NCBI GenBank assembly: GCA_015063005.1
Contig: SUTF01000001.1
Span: 62,001-126,000, forward strand
Direction: 5' to 3'
Source of the DNA: Methanobrevibacter millerae
GTDB lineage: Archaea > Methanobacteriota > Methanobacteria > Methanobacteriales > Methanobacteriaceae
DNA: 64,000 bases
Positions 18,458 to 30,100 of the stretch are shown one piece after another (within the stretch, counting starts at the first letter, position 1; the number at the start of each line of letters is the position of its first letter). A model generated the notes under the pieces. It was not told where the DNA came from. It searched no databases and worked only from the letters and a program-made list of their open reading frames with translations. Position numbers and translations under genes: made by a program.

Positions 18458-19820
18458 TTCCAACACCACTTTTGATTAATTTGTTGATGTAAAGCTCAAT
18501 GCATGCATAGCAAATCAGGGATCCTATTCCCCCACCTAAAAGCATTCCACAGTATATTCCGAATTCGCCCATGTTGAAAACAAATCCCAAAAGATATGCA
18601 AATATCAAGACCAGTATGAACTCTCTGAAAGTCGTCAGTATAAATGAAATTGTTCCTTTACCTACACCCTGGAAAACATTACCCGCACTTGCTCCAAATG
18701 GAACATATAATATAAACAGACACATTATCTGCAGGAAACTGGCTATCAATGGCTCCAGCTGTGCACTGTTTTCTGAATATGAGAAAATGAATGCTATTTG
18801 GTTGGCAAATACGTTCAATATGATACATACGATAATGGATGCTATTAATGCAACCTTAACGGCATATCTTGCAGTCACTCTTAAGTTTTCATATTTTTTA
18901 GCGCCGAATGCAACACCGGCAACGGAAATAGCTGCTGTTCCAACACCAATAGCCGGAAGCATTCCAATGTTTATGATTCTCCATCCCGCTGTATATACTG
19001 CCACTGACACAGGTCCGGAAACAATAGTGAGCATATAATTTACGAAAATTGTCAAAACAGACAATACCAGCTGCTCCAGACTTGCAGGAATACCTACAAC
19101 AAGAATGTCCTTATACATTTTCCAATCGTTAGTAAAGTCCTCGATGTCATATGAAAGGTAAGTGTCCTTTTTTACAAAAATCCAGTAAAACATCAAAAGC
19201 AGACTTATGAATGGTCCAAGTGCTGTTGCCCATGCAGCCCCAGCGATTCCCATGTTTAATGTGTATATGAATATTGGATCTAAAATCATGTTGATAATGG
19301 CCGCCAGTGCAATGGGAACTGTTGCTCTTTTGATGTCTCCTTCTGCTCTGAATGCCCCGCCAACAATTGGCGGCATCAATAGGGCAAATGTCCATATAAA
19401 AATTATGAACCCATACTCCATTGCATAATCAATTACGCTGCTTGCTCCCATCATATTAAGCAATGGCTCCATAAATGCAATGAAAAGTATTGAAATAACA
19501 ATTGAAATAATTATACTTAAAATTAGATTATGAATAGCTGCATTGTTAGCGGAAGTCATGTCTTCAGCCCCAATATAACGTGAAATTAATGAATTACCAC
19601 CTGCACCTATTCCATTTCCAAAACCGACAAGAATCATGAATAATGGTGTGATGTATCCTAAGGCTGCCAAAGGTTCGGCGCCCAGTCCCGCTACCCATAT
19701 GCTGTCAATGATGTTGTTTGCAAAAATCAGGAACATACTGGCTATAATTGGAAGTGATAATTTGTTTATTGCTTTTTTAGGGTCTCCTGTAATCATTTCT
19801 ATATTTGAATTCTTTTCCAT
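18447..19820 (-). CDS. MATE-family multidrug/metabolite efflux transporter
   Basis: Exports small, often cationic or aromatic, compounds in exchange for Na+ or H+. 457 residues with 12 predicted membrane helices in two homologous halves; typical beginnings are KLSLPIIASMFLIFANNIID and a second-half VGIPASLEQLVLSVLTIFV. Length is normal for the family. It is the first gene of an operon with marR; GAGGT precedes the ATG. The promoter carries two 12-bp palindromes. Confidence 0.9.
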   Translation of the reverse strand: MEKNSNIEMITGDPKKAINKLSLPIIASMFLIFANNIIDSIWVAGLGAEPLAALGYITPLFMILVGFGNGIGAGGNSLISRYIGAEDMTSANNAAIHNLILSIIISIVISILFIAFMEPLLNMMGASSVIDYAMEYGFIIFIWTFALLMPPIVGGAFRAEGDIKRATVPIALAAIINMILDPIFIYTLNMGIAGAAWATALGPFISLLLMFYWIFVKKDTYLSYDIEDFTNDWKMYKDILVVGIPASLEQLVLSVLTIFVNYMLTIVSGPVSVAVYTAGWRIINIGMLPAIGVGTAAISVAGVAFGAKKYENLRVTARYAVKVALIASIIVCIILNVFANQIAFIFSYSENSAQLEPLIASFLQIMCLFILYVPFGASAGNVFQGVGKGTISFILTTFREFILVLIFAYLLGFVFNMGEFGIYCGMLLGGGIGSLICYACIELYINKLIKSGVGNGI

Positions 19821-19832
19821 AATTTACCTCAC

Positions 19833-19880
19833 TTGCATATGCAATTGTACTCTTGTATATGCAATTGTTACTATTTAAAT
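19833..19880 (-). promoter_or_regulatory. MATE-marR promoter with two MarR-type palindromes
   Basis: TTGCATATGCAA (19833-19844, a perfect palindrome) and TTGTATATGCAA (19853-19864) have centres exactly 20 bases apart, about two helical turns. A TATA-like element (ATTTAAATAG on the minus strand, 19871-19880) lies upstream, so the sites would cover the transcription start. This is the expected layout for autorepression by the co-transcribed MarR protein. Confidence 0.7.
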
Positions 19881-20022
19881 ATTTTGATAAAGCCAAATAC
19901 TCATCAAATGCTCTTGGAAAAGCAATATAAAATAATCTATAAATAATTGTTTGAACATATTTAGCTTTAATAATTTAAAATATGTTTATATCAAATTAAA
20001 AAAAACCACAGGAGGATTGAAA

Positions 20023-20529
20023 ATGGATTTTAATAAAGAAAAATTCAAAGAAGTATTGCATTACATAATAAATGAATGCGGTACAAAAAACAATGTTGGA
20101 AAAACAGTTTTATATAAATTATTATATTTCTCAGATTTCAACTATTTTGAATTATACGAAAAATCTATAACCAATGAATCCTATCGAAAGTTACCTCGTG
20201 GTCCAGCACCAATACATTTTGATGTAGCAGTAAATGAATTAATAACAGAAGGGAAAATAAGCGTAACAACTAAAAATATTCCATTAGGTAGAGTTATGTA
20301 TAATTATTTCTCTTTAAAACAACCCTCAATGAATTTTAATAAAACAGAATTAGCTGTAATTAATAATATTATTGATGAATTAAGCTATATGACTGCAAAT
20401 CAAATTAGTGAATACTCTCATGGAGATATGCCTTGGAGAGCAACTGAAGATATGGACATTATAGATTATGGTTTTGTTTTTTATAGAAATCCAGAATATG
20501 TAAAAAGACATTATGACGAATCAGATTGA
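20023..20529 (+). CDS. Panacea/SocA-like (DUF4065) antitoxin
   Basis: 168 residues. The family marks are KTVLYKLLYFSDFNYFELY near residues 27-45, then KLPRGPAP, and the late YSHGDMPWRATEDMDIIDY. Panacea-domain proteins neutralise many unrelated toxins and are encoded next to them. The start at 20023 is fixed by GGAGG at 20011-20015; an upstream in-frame ATG at 19951 has no site. The next gene overlaps by 17 bases, the normal layout of a toxin-antitoxin pair. Confidence 0.82.
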   Translation: MDFNKEKFKEVLHYIINECGTKNNVGKTVLYKLLYFSDFNYFELYEKSITNESYRKLPRGPAPIHFDVAVNELITEGKISVTTKNIPLGRVMYNYFSLKQPSMNFNKTELAVINNIIDELSYMTANQISEYSHGDMPWRATEDMDIIDYGFVFYRNPEYVKRHYDESD

Positions 20530-20881
20530 AATAGGATACGACAAAAGATTTCTCAAAGAGAAAAGAAAATTTAAAAGAAAATGTCCTTCAATCGATGAAG
20601 ATTTCAAAAGATTCGAAAAAGCCCTGAAAGTTGATTTAAAAGATAACAATTATAAAATTCCTTTGAATACAAAGAAATATTCAAAAATTTCTGGCTTAGA
20701 CAAAGAGGTAATTCTACCTGCATTTGTTGCAAAAGTATTTTACTGCGAAAAAATGAATAAAGGATCAAAATCCTGATTTAGAATTTCCTTCATATATGAT
20801 GCTAGTGAATATTATATTTATTTTGTTGAATTCTATTTTAAGCAAAAGAATGAAATAGAGAACAAAGAGAGAATTAATTAA
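20513..20881 (+). pseudogene. RelE/ParE-like toxin gene interrupted by an in-frame TGA
   Basis: The open part (20513-20776) encodes 87 residues, with YDKRFLKEKRKFKRKCPSI at the start and KVFYCEKMNKGSKS before TGA at 20774. The same frame continues past the stop as FRISFIYDASEYYIYFVEFY and ends with TAA at 20879, giving 122 codons in all. The continuation holds the beta-strand and YxIYF features expected at a RelE-type C terminus, so TGA most simply replaces GGA (Gly). Truncation should remove the catalytic strand. A terminator hairpin lies 44 bases past the longer end, in keeping with the original gene length. Confidence 0.78.
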
Positions 20882-20924
20882 CTATTCAAGTAATATTTTC
20901 TTTTAAAAAGAATATTAATACTGG

Positions 20925-20962
20925 AATGTTAAAGAAAACATTTAACATTCTCATTTAATTTT
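20925..20962 (+). terminator. Terminator of the Panacea-toxin operon
   Basis: Perfect 9-bp stem AATGTTAAA/TTTAACATT with a 7-base loop (20925-20949), followed by T-rich sequence with six T in a row near 20959. Confidence 0.6.
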
Positions 20963-21052
20963 TTAAAAAAATAGGTTTATTTTACAAAACAACTTCGAAC
21001 TAATTATTTAAATATTTATAAAAATATACTTTTTAATAAGGAGAATTTTATT

Positions 21053-22363
21053 ATGAAAGTCTTAGTTGTTGGAACAGGTGCTCGTGAACATGCCATAGCT
21101 GATGCTTTAAAGGATGATGTTGAGTTATACTGTTATATGAGTAAAGTAAACCCTGGAATGAGTAAAATTGCAGAGTTTAAACAAGGCGATGAAGGAGAAG
21201 TTGAAAAAGTAGCCGAATTCGCTAAGGAAAATGACATTGAAATTGCATTTATCGGTCCTGAAGCTCCACTCGAGAAAGGAATCGTTGACGAACTTGAAAA
21301 GAATGGAATCAAATGTGTAGGGCCATGTAAAAGTGCTGCAAGAATTGAAACCGATAAATCCTTTATGAGAAAACTATTTGAAGATTATGAAATTGATGGA
21401 TCATTGATTTACAGAGTCTTTGATAACTACGAAGATTTAAGTGCATTTCTAGATGACTTTGACCGTTATGTAGTTGTCAAACCTGTTGGATTGACAGGTG
21501 GAAAAGGAGTTAAGATTGTTGGTGACCATTTAAAAGACAATGATGAAGCAAAAGAATACTCCAAAGAAGTAATTGACAATGCAATGGGAGGATTTGCTCA
21601 AGTAATTATTGAAGAAAGAGTTATTGGCGAAGAATTCACAATCCAGGCATTCTGTGATGGCGAACATTTAGCTCCGATGCCGGCAGCTCAAGACCACCCA
21701 CATGCATTTGAAGGAGACCAAGGTGCCATTACCGGAGGTATGGGATCATACTCTGATGCAAACGGACTATTGCCATTTTTAACACAAGATGATTATGACA
21801 ATGCAGTTAAAATTATGGAAGATACCATCAAAGCAATAGCTAAAGAAGCAGAACCCTACAAAGGCATTCTATACGGCCAGTTCATGTTGACAGCTGACGG
21901 ACCACGTTTAATCGAATACAATGCAAGATTTGGTGACCCTGAAGCAATGAACGTATTGCCTTTACTTAAAACTCCATTAGTTAATGTCTGTAAGGCAATT
22001 GTAGATGGAACACTAGATAAAGTTGAATTTGAACCTAAAGCAAGCGTTTGTAAATACATCGTACCTGACGGATATCCTGAAACAGAATATGCCGGAGAAT
22101 TGATTGAAGTTGATGAGCAGTCCATTGAAGATATGGGCGCAAAAGTATTCTATGCTGCAGTAGGACTTGAAGATGACGGAATTCACCTGTCCGGTTCAAG
22201 AGCTCTTGGTATCGTTGCAAGCGGTGCAAGCATTTCTGAAGCTGAAGAAATTGCTGAAAAAGCATGTGATTATGTCAAAGGAAATGTTTACCACAGACGT
22301 GATGTCGGTACCCAGGAATTAGTTGAAAAACGTGTTGCACACATGAAAGAAATTTTAAATTAA
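21053..22363 (+). CDS. purD: Phosphoribosylamine-glycine ligase
   Basis: Joins phosphoribosylamine and glycine with ATP in step 2 of purine synthesis. 436 residues: N-terminal Rossmann-like [33 protein letters not shown], then an ATP-grasp domain with [16 protein letters not shown] and [25 protein letters not shown] sits before the ATG, and a TATA-like TTTAAATATTTATAAAA lies about 35 bases further upstream. It is a single-gene unit; a T-rich tract follows its stop. Confidence 0.96.
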   Translation: MKVLVVGTGAREHAIADALKDDVELYCYMSKVNPGMSKIAEFKQGDEGEVEKVAEFAKENDIEIAFIGPEAPLEKGIVDELEKNGIKCVGPCKSAARIETDKSFMRKLFEDYEIDGSLIYRVFDNYEDLSAFLDDFDRYVVVKPVGLTGGKGVKIVGDHLKDNDEAKEYSKEVIDNAMGGFAQVIIEERVIGEEFTIQAFCDGEHLAPMPAAQDHPHAFEGDQGAITGGMGSYSDANGLLPFLTQDDYDNAVKIMEDTIKAIAKEAEPYKGILYGQFMLTADGPRLIEYNARFGDPEAMNVLPLLKTPLVNVCKAIVDGTLDKVEFEPKASVCKYIVPDGYPETEYAGELIEVDEQSIEDMGAKVFYAAVGLEDDGIHLSGSRALGIVASGASISEAEEIAEKACDYVKGNVYHRRDVGTQELVEKRVAHMKEILN

Positions 22364-22600
22364 ATTTCTTTTTTCTTTTTTAAGAATTACCCTCACCCCC
22401 AACATAATTTTAAAGTGAATATAATATTGTTTTTTCAGAGTTATATTGTATAAACAATTTATTTTTAAAAAAAAGGTTATATTATACGAAAAATTACTTA
22501 ATAACCTATATATTACTTCAAATAAACAATTAAATGATAATTATCAATTTTTAAAAAATTTTTTTCGGAAAAAATTTAAAAAATTGAGGTATAAAAAGTT

Positions 22601-23508
22601 ATGAACATAAAAACTGAAAATCTTTTCGAAAAATTAATTGACAATATGATGAAAGAAACAAACCACAATCCGAGAGACTACTGCTTTAGATACATTGTTA
22701 GCATGTATCCTAAAGAAGTACATGATGCATTTGATTTTCCAGGAGAATATATGGATAATTTAAAGGTAGAGGTCTTTACAGAGGATGGAAGAAACTTAAA
22801 AATGGATTGTGCTCAATTAGTAATGCCAAAAGGAGACATAACATGCAAATCAACAATAAATGTAGAACATCAAACATATCCAATACATGATGAAAAAGTA
22901 GGGACAATATATGATTACAAACTTTTTTTAATTCACAAAACCAATATTCCTTCCAATTCGATTGTAATGACAAATAAGGACTTAGGAAAAGAAATAATAA
23001 ATTGTGAAACACATGATCAACTATTTAAACTTCATGTGGAAGTTGCAACAAAAGAAAAAATTTCAAAAAGATTAAAAATATTAAAGGACATAGAAAAAGT
23101 AACTTAGAGTTACCCCGAAAAGAAGCAATGTATTTTGCATATATTTCTATATTCACTGATGAAAAAAATGCAAAAGAAGATATGGAAGAAATCGCGAAAA
23201 TATTTTCTAAAATAGACAAAATAGAATCAAACCTCTAATTACACATTCACCAAGTCCTAAAAAAAATGATTAAATTTCATTTTAGAGACGATGAAAATAA
23301 ATGCAGGGAGTTGATAATAATGATATCTGAATCCATATTTCAAAAAAATCTAGAAGGATTAACATACAAAGAAATAAGCGAAATAAGAATGGATGAATTA
23401 AACCAACAAATGAAACAAAAAGACAAACAAATGAAAGAAATAGAAAATGAAAACCAACAACTAAAACAACAACTAAAAGAACTAAAACAACAAAAAGAAA
23501 AAGAATAA
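22601..23508 (+). pseudogene. Decayed nuclease-like/coiled-coil protein gene (frameshift plus stop)
   Basis: The first frame (22601-23107) starts MNIKTENLFEKLIDNMMKET and ends after DIEKVT. The protein then continues one frame over as LELPRKEAMYFAYISIFTDE through KIDKIESNL, hits TAA at 23236, and goes on in that same frame as LHIHQVLKKMIKFHF to a Gln/Lys-rich coiled coil ending at 23508. So one frameshift near 23100 and one nonsense codon break a gene of about 300 codons. The LKMDCAQL and NVEHQT segments recall the D...ExQ arrangement of Rpn/PD-(D/E)XK nucleases, but this is only a resemblance. Confidence 0.65.
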
Positions 23509-23793
23509 TGAAAAAACCGGGAAAAACTTCGCAAAAACCCCTAATTAGACATTTCATTAGTCCTAAAAAAAATGATTAAATTTCATTTTAGAGACGATGA
23601 AAATAAATGCAGGGAGTTGATAATAATGATATCTGAATCCATATTTCAAAAAAATCTAGAAGGATTAACATACAAAGAAATAAGCGAAATAAGAATGGAT
23701 GAATTAAACCAACAAATGAAAGAAATAGAAAATGAAAACCAACAACTAAAACAACAACTAAAAGAACTAAAACAACAAAAAGAAAAAGGATGA
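23231..23793 (+). repeat. 306-bp tandem duplication of the 3' end of the decayed gene
   Basis: The stretch from about 23231 is repeated from about 23537, offset 306 bases. Both copies contain MIKFHFRDDENKCREL and the EGLTYKEISEIRMDELNQQ coiled-coil start. Copy 2 lacks a 21-base segment encoding KQKDKQM and ends KEKG instead of KEKE. The coding part is otherwise almost identical. Copy 2 (ATG 23572 to 23793, 73 residues) is therefore an orphan gene tail, not an independent gene. Confidence 0.85.
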
Positions 23794-23820
23794 AATAATT
23801 ATTTCATCCAAAAATTCTTA
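23788..23820 (+). terminator. Perfect 22-bp palindrome at the end of the duplicated tail
   Basis: GGATGAAATAA/TTATTTCATCC at 23788-23809 is a perfect 11+11 palindrome that includes the TGA stop of the second tail copy. With few T residues after it, it may be a terminator or a protein site. Confidence 0.4.
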
Positions 23821-24078
23821 TTAACACCTAATTAAAAAAAATCATGAACCATCACATATACCAAACCAATATTTCAAAAATGATTTAGAGACTAAGAACT
23901 ATCTAAAATATGAATGAAAAAATTAAAAAAAGTAAATAATTTTCTATCACTTTAATGAAAATAACGATTAATTATTTTAATAGTATAACTTATAACTATC
24001 AAAATTATTAAAAATAATCACCAAATAATGGAAGTATAATTTTAAATTATAACTCTTAAGTTATAATACATACATGTA
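23810..24078. other. AT-rich gap without a recognisable gene
   Basis: No open frame with a ribosome site, tRNA fold or repeat family was seen between the duplicated gene tail and the terminator of the large adhesin. Confidence 0.5.
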
Positions 24079-24111
24079 AAAATAAAAAAAGAGTAGGAAA
24101 TGAAATTTTCC
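24078..24111 (-). terminator. Terminator of the large adhesin gene
   Basis: On the minus strand, a short GGAAA/TTTCC stem (24096-24111) just past the stop is followed by TTTTTTTATTTT. Archaeal termination depends mainly on such U-tracts. Confidence 0.6.
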
Positions 24112-24121
24112 CACATTAATG

Positions 24122-27100
24122 TTATTTTTTTCTTCTTAAAGTTCCAACAGCCAAGGTAAATAATGCTAGCAATACCATTATTAATGGATTACCAGTAGCT
24201 GGAGTTACATCAACAGCTTTTGTAGCTGGAACTGGAGGTTCAACATCAGGAACGTCTTCAACTACAATATAGTCAGAGTCATTGTTGTTGGTCATGTTAG
24301 GATCATATGTATCACTGACTACTCTTGCCTCATTGACTATTGTACCTGTAGCATTTACCAATGTTTGAATTATTAAAATTGCAACATCACCATTTTGCAT
24401 GTCACCAATAGTCCAAACACCAGTATTAGGGTCAAATGAACCAGTTGTTAAATCATATGCAACCAAAATTAATGCATTGGATAAAACATCACTAGCTCTT
24501 GTGTTAATTGCAGTATCAGGACCTAAATTAGTAACTTTAATACTCCAAGTTACATATTCTCCATCAATAGCTATTACAACTTTTTCTATGGATAAATCCG
24601 CTGAAGGACTTACATTAGTAGTGTTGTTAGCATTGTTGTTATCCGAATTAGGATCATAAGTACTGCTGTTAACAACAGCAACATTTAAGATTTCCTGATT
24701 GGAGATATTTACCAAAGTTTTAATAGACAAAGTAGCTGTCTTATTATAAGCTAAATTACCAATAGTCCAAACTCCTGTTGCCGCATCATAGCTGCCTATT
24801 GAAGCCTCACTGGATTGGAAAACAAGACCAGACGGTAAGTTATCAACAACAATGACATTTTCACTGTCAGATGGACCACTATTAGTTACGATTATAGTCC
24901 ATGTAATCACATCACCGAAATTAGGATTTGAATCGCTTACAAGTTTTACAACTGATAAATCAGCAACAGGATTAACGACAGTTGTGTTGTTTGCTGTCTT
25001 ATTTTCTGATTCAGTAGAACCTACAGTTACGATATTGGTAAAGTTACCTACTTCAGTAGTGTTGAAGCTTACAATTAAGGTAACTGCCTCATGTACATTT
25101 AAGACTTTATTTAAAGTCCAGATGTTTTTACCGTTTACAACAGCATGTGTCCAATCATTGTTTTTAACATATGAATCATAAGTCAAACCATCATAAGAAG
25201 TTTCTTCAATAACCACATTATGTAAAGCAACTTCGCCAGTGTTTCTAACAATAATTTCAAATGAAGTTTGGTTCCCAACAGAAACGATAGGAGTTAAAGC
25301 AATTTTTTGAACATCCAATTTAGGCTCTGAAACCTTAGTTGTATTGTTAGTGGTTTTGTTTTCAGTTTCATCTGAACCTGCAACCACGACATTGGTAAAG
25401 TTACCTTTACCTGTAGTGTTGAACACAACAAAGAATCCTACAATTTCATTAACAGCCAAATCAGAGTTTAAAGTCCATCTGTGTTTACCGTCAACAACAG
25501 AATGAGTCCACAATACATTATCCAAGTATGAATCATATATCAAACCATCATAAGAAGACTCCTCAACAAACACATTAGTCAATACAGCCTCACCGACATT
25601 TCTAACAACAATCTCGAAAATAACCTGATCACCAACCAAAACAACAGGAGTCAAAGTAATCTTCTCAACATCCAATTTGCCTTCAACGACAGTAGTGGTA
25701 TTATTAGTAGTCTTATTCTCAGTCTTATCTGAACCTGCAACAACAACATTCGTGAAATTACCAGAGCGGGTAGTGTTGAATGTTACGGTGAATCTATTTT
25801 CACCGCCAATAGCTAAAACACCATTGTATTTGAAAATATTACCTTCCTTATTCCAATTAACGCCATTAAAGCTGTCGTAAACTAAACCGTCGAAAGACTT
25901 TTCTTCAACAAATACGTCATCCAAAGCACAGTCACCAGTGTTTCTAACGATAATTTCAAAGACAACTTGTTCACCCAAATGAGCAATAGGAGTTACAGTA
26001 ATCTTTTCAACAGTCAAATTAGGACTGTAAACTGTAGTAGTATTGTTAGTGGTCTTATTTTCAGTCTTATTAGAACCTGAAACAATCACATTAGTGAAAT
26101 TACCAGACCTAGTAGTATTAAACGCAACAGTAAAACTTGAAACATCACCAGCAGCTAAAACACCACCATAAGTGAAAATATTATCCGCATAATTCCAGCC
26201 ATCACCATCGAAACTATCATAAACTAAACCGTCAATAACACTTTCCCTAACAAACACACCATCCAAATCACAATCACCAGTATTTCTAACAACAATCTCA
26301 AAGACAACCTGCTCACCCAAATAAGCAACAGGAGTCAAAGTGGTTTTTGTTACATTCAATTGAGGATTGTGAGGATTGGTAGTGTTGTTAGCAATATTAT
26401 TTGATTCGTTAGAATCAGGAGTGGTACTGTTAACGACTGCTACATTTATAACCGTGACATTGCTTATATTAACCAAAGTAATGATGTTTAAAATAGCTGT
26501 TTGAGTATTGATTAAATCTCCGATAGTCCAAATACCACTTGTTGCATTATAATTTCCATCAGATTCTTTGAATATTAATCCATTAGGTAATTTATCTTCA
26601 ACATAAACATTTTTTGCAGTTGCTGGGCCATTGTTTGTTACGATTATTGTCCAAACAATTTCTTCACCATATTTAGGATTTTTATTTGAAACTAATTTAA
26701 CTACAGATAAGTCAGCACCAACCACATTAGTTGTATTGTTTGCTGATTTATTTTCTGAGCCGCTACTGTTAGCTACAACAACATTAGTGAAATTACCTAT
26801 TTTAGTCGTATTGAATATCACGAAGAAATTTGCGGTTTTTTTAGCCTCCAAAGTTGAATTATATGTCCAGCTCAAACCATCATTCTTAATCCATTTATAA
26901 GTATTGTCATACCAGCCAGCATAGGTTAAACCTTCAAATTCTTTTTCATATACTGTAAGATCATTTAATTCAATGTTTCCATAGTTGTTTACGACAATTT
27001 CAAATATTACCTGTTCGCCAGCGACTACTGTATTATTGACAGTAATCTTTTTGACATCAAATTCAGGTTTTACAACATCAATACTATCATTAGAAGTCTT

Positions 27101-30100
27101 GTTTGGAATAACATCACTGGTTAATGTCACGAAATTATTAAAGTGACCGACCTTAGTAGTATTGAATGCTACAAAGAAACCAGTAACAACGCCAGGAGAT
27201 AAAAATGAAGTAAATGTCCAACTATGCTTACCAGTTTGATTCCAGTAACCAGTATCATCATAAATTCTGTCGAATACAAGACCATCATCAAAGTTCTCAT
27301 GAACAGTGAAATTACGTAATGTTACATCACCAGTATTTCTGATAATAATTTCAAAGTAAGCAATATCACCTAAAGGAATGATTCTATTAACTGTAAGCTT
27401 TTCAATAGTGTAGTCTGGTTTTACTACATCAACAGTATCGTTTGAAGTCTTGTTAGGAATATCATCACCTGTTAAAGTCACGACATTAGTAAAGTGACCG
27501 ACCTTGGTAGTATTGAATGTTACAAAGAAACCAGTGACAACACCCGGAGATAAATAAGAATTAAATGTCCAACTGTGATTACCCGTCTTACTCCACAAAC
27601 CAGTATCATCATACCAGTTATTGTAAACAAGCCCATCATCAAAGAAAGTTTCATGAACTGTGAAATTACGTAGGGTTGTTTCACCCGTGTTTCTTATAAT
27701 AATATCAAAGTATGCACCTTCACCTAAAGTAACAACCTTATTAACAGTGACCTTTTCAATAGTGTAATCAGGTTTTAAAACTGTTACTGTATCGTTTGCA
27801 GTTTTGTTAGGAACCTCATTTGAATTGACTACAATCACATTTGTAAAATTACCTGCTTTAGTGGTATTGAATACTACAAAGAATCCAACATATTCATTAG
27901 GCTCTAAACTGGTTTTTAAAGACCAGGTTAAATCCCTGTTTTTAGTCCATGATCCTGTGTCATCATACCATCCTGCATAAGTTAAGCCTTCAAAGGATTT
28001 CTCTTCAACGACAACATTAGTCAAGGAAACCTTTCCAGGATTTCTAACAAGAATCTCAAAGGTAACTTGATTTCCAAGAGTAACTACATCATTTATAGCT
28101 AATTTACCCACTTCCAATTTTGGTTCTACAACTTCTACAGTGTCATTAGTCGTTTTATTTTCTGTTTCATTTGATGTTGCAGTAATGACATTGACCAACT
28201 CACCGGTTTTATTGGTTTCAAAAATTATATAGAAACTAGTAGTCTCTCCTTTATAGAGTGTAGCGTTATATGTGAATGTCATGTCACCATTATAAATCCA
28301 TGTTTCTTCAATATCATAGAAATTAATGAATTTTAAACCGTCATAGGATGTTTCATGAATGGTTACATTATGTAGCCTTTTATCACCAATATTTCGAACA
28401 ACTATTTCAAATGTAACACGGTCTCCAACTGTTACCAATTTTTTTAAAGCGATTTTTTCAACTGACAAGTTAGGATTAGTTGCATTTTCTTCCGGATCAA
28501 CTGGAGGTTTTACATAAACTTCAGTAGTGTTGTTTGCAGTTTTATTTTCAACTTTGTCTGCACCGGCAGTAACGGTATTTGTCCAATTGCCCACTTCAGT
28601 TGCATTGAATACTACAGTTAATGTCGCAACCTGATTTGGTTTTAAAGATGAAACAAATTTCCATCCAGGATTAGTGTCATTGAAATTATATGACCATAAT
28701 CCATTATCGACAAATGTTTTATAAGTCAAGTTTTGATAATCTGTCTCTTCAATGAATAGGCCAGTTAAATCAACCTTACCGACATTTTTTACAATAATCT
28801 GGAACCTAGTTAAGTTATTTAAAGGAACAATAGGATCCAAAGATATTTTCTCAACAGTGAAATCCGGCGCTACAACAGTAGTATTGTTTTTAGCCGTTTT
28901 GTTTTCAGTTGTTTTATTAGATGTTACAACAACCACATTAGTGAAATTACCAACCTTAGTTGCATTAAACACTACAAAGAAACCATGAGTTTGCTGAGTG
29001 GCAAATACACCATCATATACCCAAGAATAATTACCCCGGTATTTCCAATGAGTACCCAAACCATAAGCATGATCAAATACAAGTTCATCAGGAATCTCCT
29101 CTTTGACAACGACATTAGTTAAATCCACAACACCAGTATTTGTAACAACAATCTCAAAGGTAACTTGATCTCCAATAGCTACAAGAGAATTTAATGAAAT
29201 CTTTTCAACAGTGAATTCAGGTTTAACGACTTTTGTAGTATTGTTAGTGGTTTTATTATCCGCATTTTCACTGCCTGCAACAATCACATTAGTGAAATTA
29301 CCTGTCTTAGTGGTGTTGAAGTAAACAGTAAAACCATGAGTCACACCCGGAGCGAATGAAAAACCATAAGTCCATCTGAGTTTACCGTCAACTTCAGACT
29401 CATTCCAAAATCCAAGAGTATTAGCATGATCAAAAATCAAACCTTCATGTTCAAATTCCTCAATAAATACATTAGTCAGATTAACCAAACCAGTATTTCT
29501 CACAATAAGCTCAAAAATAACTTGATCACCTAAAATAACTTGTGGAGTTATGGTAATTTTTTCTACACTAAGTTCTGGTTTAACAACTTTTGTAGTATTG
29601 TTTGCAGTTTTATTATCAGCATTGTCCCCGCCTGCAACAACCACATTAGTAAAATTGCCAACCTCAGTGGTATTGAATACGACAGTGAACCCGTGAGTCA
29701 CGCCAGGAGCAACAGGGAAATCATAAGTCCATCTAGTCTTATTATTAACAGTGGATTCAATCCATAAAAACTCAGTATTAGCATGATCAAAAATCAAACC
29801 TTCATAATCAAATTCATCAACAAACACGTTAGTCACATTTACCAAACCAGTATTTTTGACAATAATCTCAAAAATAACTTGGTCTCCTAAGCTAACCAAA
29901 GGAGTTATGGTGACTTTTTCAACACTAATTTCAGGTTTTACAACAGTTGTGTCATTTTTAGCAGTTTTGTTTTCTGTTTCATCACTGCCAGCAACAACAA
30001 CATTGGTAAAGGTACCGGTTTTGTTTGTATTAAATACGACAGTTAAAATAGTGACTCCATCTATATCCAATTGGTCTTTTAAAGTCCATCTATTTTTACC

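Noticed and set aside
20774-20776. TGA read as selenocysteine in the RelE-like toxin
   Set aside because: No SECIS-like hairpin was seen, RelE toxins do not use selenocysteine, and the residue aligned is most likely Gly; a nonsense mutation is simpler.
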